Source: Planctomycetaceae bacterium
GTDB taxonomy: Bacteria > Planctomycetota > Planctomycetia > Pirellulales > Pirellulaceae
DNA: 5,022 bases
Assembly (NCBI GenBank): GCA_012965455.1
Contig: DTSG01000074.1
Span: forward strand, 1-5,022
Reading direction: 5' to 3'
Under the pieces are notes generated by a model. That model ran no database searches and had not been told where the DNA came from. It was given only the letters and a program-made list of their open reading frames with translations. A program made the position numbers and the translations under genes. Shown one piece after another: positions 1 to 5,022 of the stretch. The first letter of the stretch is position 1; each line of letters starts with the position of its first letter.

Positions 1-1
1 G

Positions 2-565
2 ATTCTCGACCGAGAAGGATTACAGGATGTGAAAGTCACCGAGACTGGTGGGTTTCTCACGGACCATTATGACCCGAGGAGTAAAACCCTAGCTCTTTCA
101 GCGGAAAACTACCGAGGCACGTCCGTCGTGCACATTGGTATTGCTGCTCATGAAGCTGGCCATGCCATTCAAGATGCTCAAAATTATGGCCCCTTGAAAC
201 TACGTTCGGCGATTGTTCCTCTGGCCACGTTAGGTAGTAGTCTCGGCTATGGCATCATCATCGTTGGGATGCTGCTGATGTGGCTTGCCGCCGGTAGCAA
301 TATCGGTTCGATCGTGATGTTAGCAGGTTGTGCGTTGTTTGGGTTGGTGTTGGTATTCCAATTAGTGACGTTACCGGTAGAGTTTGATGCGACTGCCCGT
401 GCTAAACGAATTGTGGTGGAAGCAGGGATTGTCTACCCCGAGGAACGAGTCGGGATGGATAAGGTGCTCGACGCTGCAGCCATGACGTATGTGGCGGCTG
501 TTGTGACGACCCTCATTACCTTGGCCTACTACGTCTTCCGAGCGGTATCGGGCATGCGGGACTAA
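2..565 (+). CDS. YugP-family membrane zinc metallopeptidase, 5' truncated by the window edge
   Basis: This is the C-terminal 187 residues of a YugP-like (neutral zinc metallopeptidase, membrane type) protein. The frame is open to the first base, and the codons before the GTG at position 29 already read as family sequence (ILDREGLQDVKV), so that GTG is internal and the true start lies upstream. Family members are about 220-235 residues, so roughly 35-45 are missing. Visible landmarks, numbered from the first codon here: LTDHYDP near 19-25, the zinc-binding HEAGH motif at 50-54 (E51 as catalytic base), hydrophobic segments at about 74-97 and 101-124, then PVEFDA with E127 as a likely third zinc ligand, and a last membrane segment at about 161-179. 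It should sit in the cytoplasmic membrane; the physiological substrate of the family is not well known. It is on the same strand as the sulfatase, 75 bases upstream of it, with no sign of a functional link. The family call is secure from the motif order. Confidence 0.93.
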   Translation: MLDREGLQDVKVTETGGFLTDHYDPRSKTLALSAENYRGTSVVHIGIAAHEAGHAIQDAQNYGPLKLRSAIVPLATLGSSLGYGIIIVGMLLMWLAAGSNIGSIVMLAGCALFGLVLVFQLVTLPVEFDATARAKRIVVEAGIVYPEERVGMDKVLDAAAMTYVAAVVTTLITLAYYVFRAVSGMRD

Positions 566-640
566 GCACGCGCCCTCAGAGGCTATCAACGAGTACCTGA
601 TTTGTGTTGTGGTGTATTTTATTATTCAAAGCGAGAATTT
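566..640. other. Intergenic gap upstream of the sulfatase
   Basis: These 75 bases separate the peptidase stop codon from the sulfatase start. The second half is AT-rich (TATTTTATTATTC at 615-627) and could hold a promoter: CTGATT at 597-602 and TATTAT at 620-625 are 17 bases apart, but only three of six bases fit the -35 consensus. No convincing rho-independent terminator or operator is visible. Whether the sulfatase has its own promoter or is read from the peptidase gene is undecided. Confidence 0.35.
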
Positions 641-2389
641 ATGAGACCTATGCGTTTTCTTCTAATAACTGTTTTGTCGGCAAGTGTTTTCAGTGGGATT
701 GTCAAGGACATTGTTGCTCAAGTCACTGCACCCAATGTAATTGTGATTATTACGGATGATCAAGGATATGGCGACATTGCGATCCATGGCAATCAGATGA
801 TTCAGACGCCAAATATGGATAAACTGTATGCAGAAAGTGTACGCTTAACCAATTACCATGTGGATCCAACTTGTTCACCCACTCGCAGCGCCTTGATGTC
901 TGGCAGGTATTCTACTCGCACGGGCGTTTGGCATACGATCAATGGCCGTAGTCTGATGTCGACCGCGGAATATACGATGGCGGAAGTCTTTCGTGATAAC
1001 GGTTACAAAACGGCAATGTTTGGTAAATGGCACTTGGGTGACAATTACCCCTGTCGCCCTCAAGATCAGGGATTTGAGCATACGTTTATCCACGGTGGTG
1101 GTGGCGTTGGTCAAGGACCGGACTATTGGGACAATGATTATTTTGATGATATCTATTGGCGCAACGGTGTCCCGGAAAAGCAAAAGGGATATTGTACAGA
1201 CGTGTGGTTTGAAGATGCTTTGAATTTTATTAAACGCAATCGCAATAAACCATTTTTCGCTTATATTTCAACCAATGCCCCACATGGTCCTTTCCTTGTC
1301 GATGAAAAATACTCGCAGCCCTATAAAGACAAAGGCGTAGGAAACGGCCAGGCCGAATTCTACGGGATGATCGAAAATATTGACGAGAATTTGGGACGGT
1401 TAGTCACCAAACTTGATGAATGGAAATTAGCTCAAAATACGATTTTAATTTTTACAACGGACAATGGTAGCGCGATGGGGCATCGAGTGATTAAGGGTGC
1501 TCAGTGGAAGGGCTTCAATGCGGGCATGCGAGACGGCAAGGGGTCGGAGTATGACGGCGGCCATCGTGTCCCGTTTTATATTCGCTATCCCGCGGGCAAA
1601 TTGGGTGGCGGACGTGATGTACAGCAATTGTCAGCGCACATTGATATATTACCGACTTTAACTGAACTATGTTCGTTGAATGATAAATCTGCTGCGTCGC
1701 GTGATGGGATTAGTATGAAAGCCCCTCTTTATGGCGACAATACAGCGGTAAAAGATCGAACTGTTTTGGTCCATTCACAACGCATCGAGAATCCAAAGAA
1801 ACTTCGCAAATGTGCGGTGATGACTCAGCGGTGGAGATTGGTTAACGGTAAAGAACTGTTTGATATGGATGCAGATGCTGGACAAAAACAAAACGTAGCC
1901 AATGAATACCCTGATGTGGTTAACAAACTAACAGCAGAATATGACCAATGGTGGAATAGTTTAAAACCTGTATTTAGTCAGTTTGTGCGAATCGCAGTTG
2001 GCAGCGGCGAACAACCTGAATCGTTGTTACATTCACATGATTGGCATGCTGCCGGCGGCATGACACCGTGGCACCAAAATCATGTTCGTAGCGGAGCGAT
2101 GGGGAATGGTTTTTGGGCAATTGACGTGGCTAATGCCGGAATGTATGAAATCGAACTTCGACGATGGCCAAAACATATTAACAAACCATTGGATGCTGTT
2201 AGTGCTGCGATTCACGTAGGTAGTCGCAAGGAAACGGCGGTCTTGGATAAAGAACTACCTACATCGATCACATTCAAACTGGAGCTACCCAAGGGGCCTA
2301 CCAAGTTGCAGACGTATATGACGTTGCCCAATGGAAAAGTGCGGGGTAGTTATTTTGTGTATATTCGGCGAGTGGCTACCACAAAGTAA
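641..2389 (+). CDS. Secreted arylsulfatase (formylglycine-dependent, sulfatase family S1)
   Basis: This 582-residue protein should hydrolyse sulfate esters, probably on sulfated polysaccharide, outside the cytoplasm. The N-terminus is a signal-peptide-like stretch (MRPMRFLLITVLSASVFSG, likely cut near A26/Q27), although K22 and D23 make it atypical. Active-site residues in order: metal-binding D39-D40 in ITDDQGYGD; C78 in C-S-P-T-R, the cysteine converted to formylglycine by a maturation enzyme; K129 and H131 in FGKWHLGD; H215 in APHGPF; D274-N275 in TTDNG; and K300 in GKGSEYDGGH. All canonical residues are present, so it should be active. After about residue 450 comes a beta-rich extension containing FWAIDVANAGMYEIELRRWP, which is typical of planctomycete sulfatases. 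ATG 641 was chosen because the leader follows directly; ATG 650 is a close alternative, and the TTG at 602 would add 13 residues that spoil the leader. The ribosome binding site is weak (GCGAG). The substrate cannot be read from the sequence. Confidence 0.95.
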   Translation: MRPMRFLLITVLSASVFSGIVKDIVAQVTAPNVIVIITDDQGYGDIAIHGNQMIQTPNMDKLYAESVRLTNYHVDPTCSPTRSALMSGRYSTRTGVWHTINGRSLMSTAEYTMAEVFRDNGYKTAMFGKWHLGDNYPCRPQDQGFEHTFIHGGGGVGQGPDYWDNDYFDDIYWRNGVPEKQKGYCTDVWFEDALNFIKRNRNKPFFAYISTNAPHGPFLVDEKYSQPYKDKGVGNGQAEFYGMIENIDENLGRLVTKLDEWKLAQNTILIFTTDNGSAMGHRVIKGAQWKGFNAGMRDGKGSEYDGGHRVPFYIRYPAGKLGGGRDVQQLSAHIDILPTLTELCSLNDKSAASRDGISMKAPLYGDNTAVKDRTVLVHSQRIENPKKLRKCAVMTQRWRLVNGKELFDMDADAGQKQNVANEYPDVVNKLTAEYDQWWNSLKPVFSQFVRIAVGSGEQPESLLHSHDWHAAGGMTPWHQNHVRSGAMGNGFWAIDVANAGMYEIELRRWPKHINKPLDAVSAAIHVGSRKETAVLDKELPTSITFKLELPKGPTKLQTYMTLPNGKVRGSYFVYIRRVATTK

Positions 2390-2428
2390 TGTGTCGTAAA
2401 TAAATTTGGGACCAGAAAGATTTCGTGT
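2390..2428. other. Short convergent gap between sulfatase and DUF1501
   Basis: Only 39 bases lie between two convergent stop codons. The sole structure seen is a 5-base-pair inverted repeat, TTCGT/ACGAA at 2422-2437 with a six-base loop, which runs over the DUF1501 stop codon. It is AT-rich, short and lacks a U tract on either side, so it is not called as a terminator. Confidence 0.4.
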
Positions 2429-3733
2429 TTAAACGAACAGTTCCTTAACGGGTGTGCCTTGGTCAGTGGTGGGAACGGGGCGGTCACCAGCGTAAATTAG
2501 TTTTCGCGGATTGGTTCCCATCGACCAATGAATTGTAGCGTGCAAGTCGGCAACGGAAATGGGCCGGTCGACAATCTTCATCCCCAGTTCATCGGTTGTC
2601 CCGACGGTAATTCCGTTGTTTAAACCACCACCAGCGAGGGCGACGCTGAAACATTTGCTATGATGCCCTCGTCCACCACCGGCGTCGAAACCCGCGGGGC
2701 GACCAAACTCAGAGGCAACGACGATCAAGGTTTTATCAAGAAACTTTTTTTGCTCGAGATCTGTTACCAGCGTTGCTAAGGCGTGATCGAGTTCTTGAAT
2801 TAAAATATGTTGGTTGAGTTGTCCTTCGTCGTGAGTATCCCAACCGGTCCCATTCACGAAATTCAAGTTATGCGACACTTCAATAAACCGCACTCCTCGT
2901 TGGATTAGTCGTCGTGACAGCAGACAGCGTTGGCCAAATTCACCACCATAAGCGTTCCGTAAAACAGCAGGTTCTTTGTCCAATTCAAAAGCGCTCATGA
3001 ATTGCGGGCCGGCCAACTTTAAGGCTTGAGAGATCGTCTCATCATATTGTGCAATTGCTTGAGAAGTATCGCGGGCAAGAAAATCACGTCGGACTTGAGC
3101 AAGTAAGGCTTCCCGCCGTCGTTGGCGTTGGTCGTTTACATCCGGGCTCCGGTGCAATCCAGCCGGACCTTCGGCGGTTTCCGTGAGATACATAAATCCA
3201 GCCTTGGATCCGAGAAAACCTGGGCCTCGTGTTACGTTAGGGTATCCGATGAGAACGTAGGGTGGTGCTTTTTCTGAGGCCGCTGCTCGATGATAGGATA
3301 CCGCAGATCCGATCGATGGGTAGGTAATTGTGCCGGTCGTTTTGCGTCCGGTGTGCATCACATTTGTCGCCGCCGCATGCTCGTCAATGATTTCGTGGTG
3401 GACCGTGCGGAGAATGTTAAACCGATCGAGAATGTTGGCGCATCTAGGTAGATGTTCACACAATTGCGTTCCGGCTATGGCTGTATCGATTGGAGAATAG
3501 TAGGATCCGGCAGTGCGATTTTTGGCATCTCCGAGGCGTTTAGGGTCCCACGTGTCGATTTGGCATGATCCGCCCCCGAGCCACACCATAATGACGTGTT
3601 CGACTTTTCCGGCGGGGAAGGTCCACGGCATATGTTCAAGATCTTCTTCACTGCAGAGGCGATTGGTCGCCAGTGCAGCAGTCGGTAGGGCGATTGAATT
3701 TGCGATAAATTGACGTCGTGTAACAGGTTTCAC
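2429..3733 (-). CDS. DUF1501 family protein with Tat-type leader
   Basis: This 434-residue protein is full length for DUF1501, an alkaline-phosphatase/sulfatase-like fold family whose reaction is not established. It opens with T5-R6-R7-Q8-F9-I10, a twin-arginine export motif, followed by a short apolar stretch ending near A22, so export in folded form is likely. Family landmarks: WLGGGSCQIDTWDPK at 51-65, with S56 at the place of the superfamily nucleophile and D60/D63; FNILRTVHHE; GWDTHDE at 297-303; EFGR at 342-345; GGGRGHH at 352-358; then FSVALAGGG, TDELG and a C-terminal GDRPVP segment. The more usual GRDH is here GRGH, which I believe is a known subfamily variant. The start is a GTG, supported by a strong Shine-Dalgarno sequence six bases upstream and by the leader beginning there. 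It lies 33 bases downstream of the DUF1553 gene in the same direction, so co-transcription is probable. The 3' end faces the sulfatase gene. Confidence 0.94.
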   Translation of the reverse strand: MKPVTRRQFIANSIALPTAALATNRLCSEEDLEHMPWTFPAGKVEHVIMVWLGGGSCQIDTWDPKRLGDAKNRTAGSYYSPIDTAIAGTQLCEHLPRCANILDRFNILRTVHHEIIDEHAAATNVMHTGRKTTGTITYPSIGSAVSYHRAAASEKAPPYVLIGYPNVTRGPGFLGSKAGFMYLTETAEGPAGLHRSPDVNDQRQRRREALLAQVRRDFLARDTSQAIAQYDETISQALKLAGPQFMSAFELDKEPAVLRNAYGGEFGQRCLLSRRLIQRGVRFIEVSHNLNFVNGTGWDTHDEGQLNQHILIQELDHALATLVTDLEQKKFLDKTLIVVASEFGRPAGFDAGGGRGHHSKCFSVALAGGGLNNGITVGTTDELGMKIVDRPISVADLHATIHWSMGTNPRKLIYAGDRPVPTTDQGTPVKELFV

Positions 3734-3739
3734 AATATT

Positions 3740-3745
3740 TCCTTT
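3740..3745 (-). promoter_or_regulatory. Shine-Dalgarno sequence of the DUF1501 gene
   Basis: The minus strand reads AAAGGA, six bases before the GTG start codon at 3733-3731. It lies in the short gap after the DUF1553 stop codon. It decides the start: no ATG is present at the position where the twin-arginine leader begins, and this site supports initiation at the GTG. Confidence 0.7.
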
Positions 3746-3766
3746 GCAGGTTCACCGCTGCAGTGC

Positions 3767-5022
3767 TTAACGGATGTAAATAAACTCAGGCGAGTTAAAC
3801 AGTACCCACACCATATCTTCCATACGCTCACGCCATGCCGTGTTCAATTGTGGTGTGGGTGATTCACCTCGATAAACAGCTTTGCGCAATACAAGCTTAA
3901 TTTCATTAGCCTGCATGCTGTTGTGATTGGACCACGACACTAGGCCGCGGGGTAATTGATATTTTAGGTTCGCTGCCAATGCGAGTTCTGCTGGCGATAC
4001 GCTGACCCGTCGGTCCGAAAATCCGTCACGCATTAACTCAACAAACATTTTCAGTTCCGCCTTATCAGGCGTGCGTCCGAGGATACGTAAATAGGTTTGT
4101 TCAACGAGCGTGGTCGGGTCCTCAGCGTGTAAGGCGAGTTTTGTGAAGGCACTGGTTAGTCCTAACCGCACATTGTCTCGCAAGAGCAAGCCATTATTGA
4201 GGATTGCGGCTTGTAAAACATTAACTTCTTGTTCTCGTTCATTGGTAGGATTTTGCCGTGCGCCGTTCCATCCAAAAACGGTCATGGCAGAAGTGAATGG
4301 TTGAGCAAAAGGTAAGGACAAACTGGGGCGATCGCGTTCGTTTCCCAATGATGCAAATTGCCAAGCACGCTGCGGAATGCCCAGATTGAGAGAAACTGTA
4401 TAATCTCGTGCTCCATCAATATCAATATTCATGGGACCGGCATCAAACGGTCGACCGCTGGCTACGAAGATCGAGTCAATAATTTGTTCAGCGGTCATGC
4501 GTCGCGTGGCGGGCCCAGGAAATAGAAATGTTCCACTAGCGGGTAAATCAATGGCTTGTCGTTGATACGTATGCGAGGTAAAGATCAAGTTGGCAATGTG
4601 CTTCAGGTTATAGTTATTGGCGATAAGTTCGCGAGCTAAGAATTCCAGTAGTTGTGGATGAGAGATATCGGCATGTTCCCAATCTTCAACAGGTTCGACT
4701 AAGCCATAGCCCATCGTCCGTTTCCAGAGTCGGTTAACGATGACTTGCGCAAATCGCATGTTGCCCGGGCCGGTCACTTTTTCAGCAAGCTGGGCTCGAG
4801 TATCTGTGCCACTGCGTATTAGCTCTGCCGGAAGTCCGACTTCGCCCAGTTCAGCAAATGGCCAGACGGGTGTGACGGCAGCGCCTGGCTTGAGCGTTAT
4901 TGGGATATTGGGCACCGGTCCACCAGTGGTGCTGATCGGAACTGTGCTTGATTTAGGAACGGTTTCATTTCCACGTTTTAGCATGGCGGCAACCGAGAAC
5001 AAATCCTGCTGAGTTAAATCGT
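3767..5022 (-). CDS. DUF1553 (PSD1) domain protein, C-terminal part, 5' end outside the window
   Basis: These 417 residues are the C-terminal part of a DUF1549/DUF1553 protein, a planctomycete-type exported family often 700-1100 residues long and sometimes carrying an N-terminal cytochrome c (PSCyt1) domain. The frame stays open to the right edge (DLTQQDLFSVAAMLKRGNET), so a TTG at 5002-5000 is not the start. Recognisable blocks, numbered from the edge: RFAQVIVNRLWKRTMGYGLV at about 89-108; HPQLLEFLARELIANNYNLK at 121-140; a TRRMTAEQIIDS block near 172-183; SNxR-like GNERDRPSLSLP near 226-237; FGWNGARQNPTNERE at about 249-263; YLRILGRTPDKAEL near 310-323; and the end block MEDMVWVLFNSPEFIYIR. 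The visible part has no cysteine, so any haem-binding CxxCH would have to lie upstream. The function is unknown; pairing with DUF1501 suggests a shared exported role. It is probably the upstream gene of a two-gene operon with DUF1501. Confidence 0.92.
   Translation of the reverse strand, partial: DLTQQDLFSVAAMLKRGNETVPKSSTVPISTTGGPVPNIPITLKPGAAVTPVWPFAELGEVGLPAELIRSGTDTRAQLAEKVTGPGNMRFAQVIVNRLWKRTMGYGLVEPVEDWEHADISHPQLLEFLARELIANNYNLKHIANLIFTSHTYQRQAIDLPASGTFLFPGPATRRMTAEQIIDSIFVASGRPFDAGPMNIDIDGARDYTVSLNLGIPQRAWQFASLGNERDRPSLSLPFAQPFTSAMTVFGWNGARQNPTNEREQEVNVLQAAILNNGLLLRDNVRLGLTSAFTKLALHAEDPTTLVEQTYLRILGRTPDKAELKMFVELMRDGFSDRRVSVSPAELALAANLKYQLPRGLVSWSNHNSMQANEIKLVLRKAVYRGESPTPQLNTAWRERMEDMVWVLFNSPEFIYIR

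Noticed and set aside
29..565. GTG at position 29 as the start of the peptidase gene
   Set aside because: In-frame codons from position 2 already match the family (ILDREGLQDV), and the protein would lack its N-terminal membrane segment; the gene is cut by the window edge.
597..625. Sigma-70-like promoter ahead of the sulfatase (CTGATT, 17 bases, TATTAT)
   Set aside because: The -35 box matches only three of six consensus bases, and AT-rich gaps give such matches by chance; noted within the intergenic entry only.
602..640. TTG at 602 as the start of the sulfatase
   Set aside because: It adds a 13-residue stretch (MCCGVFYYSKREF) ahead of an otherwise normal signal peptide beginning at ATG 641.
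875..1223. Overlapping open frames inside the sulfatase on both strands (875-1183 minus, 993-1223 plus)
   Set aside because: They lie wholly within a well-supported gene, show no family motif and have low-complexity, arginine- and isoleucine-rich translations typical of shadow frames.
2422..2437. Inverted repeat TTCGT/ACGAA as a terminator
   Set aside because: The stem is only five base pairs, mostly A-T, has no U tract and overlaps the DUF1501 stop codon.
4740..5012. Plus-strand open frame opposite the DUF1553 gene
   Set aside because: It is antisense to a conserved domain, has no recognisable motif and no ribosome binding site of note.

Overview
The window looks like a stretch of a Planctomycetes (Pirellulales-like) chromosome, or a close relative in the PVC group. 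The evidence is the gene content: a DUF1553 protein and a Tat-type DUF1501 protein in one tight operon, next to a secreted formylglycine-type arylsulfatase. This combination is very common in planctomycetes and rare elsewhere. The assignment rests on recognised protein families only, not on a marker gene.

Layout: (1) Positions 2-565, + strand, hold the 3' part of a membrane zinc metallopeptidase of the YugP family; its 5' end lies outside the window. (2) Positions 641-2389, + strand, hold a complete secreted sulfatase with the C-S-P-T-R active-site motif and a C-terminal beta-rich extension. (3) Positions 3733-2429, - strand, hold a complete DUF1501 protein with a twin-arginine leader, a GTG start and a good Shine-Dalgarno sequence. 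(4) Positions 5022-3767, - strand, hold the C-terminal part of a DUF1553 (PSD1) protein, open at the right edge. The DUF1553 gene lies upstream of DUF1501 with only 33 bases between them, so they are probably co-transcribed. The sulfatase and the DUF1501 gene converge with a 39-base gap. Coding density is high, no gap exceeds 75 bases, and I saw no RNA gene, mobile element, CRISPR array or long repeat.

How the genes may work together: the sulfatase, DUF1501 and DUF1553 proteins are all predicted or expected to be exported. DUF1501 and sulfatases both belong to the alkaline-phosphatase-like superfamily. The reasonable inference is a role in handling sulfated polysaccharides outside the cytoplasm, but the biochemical roles of DUF1501 and DUF1553 are not established. 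The YugP-like peptidase is probably an unrelated neighbour. I did not find a clearly new system here; the findings are modest.
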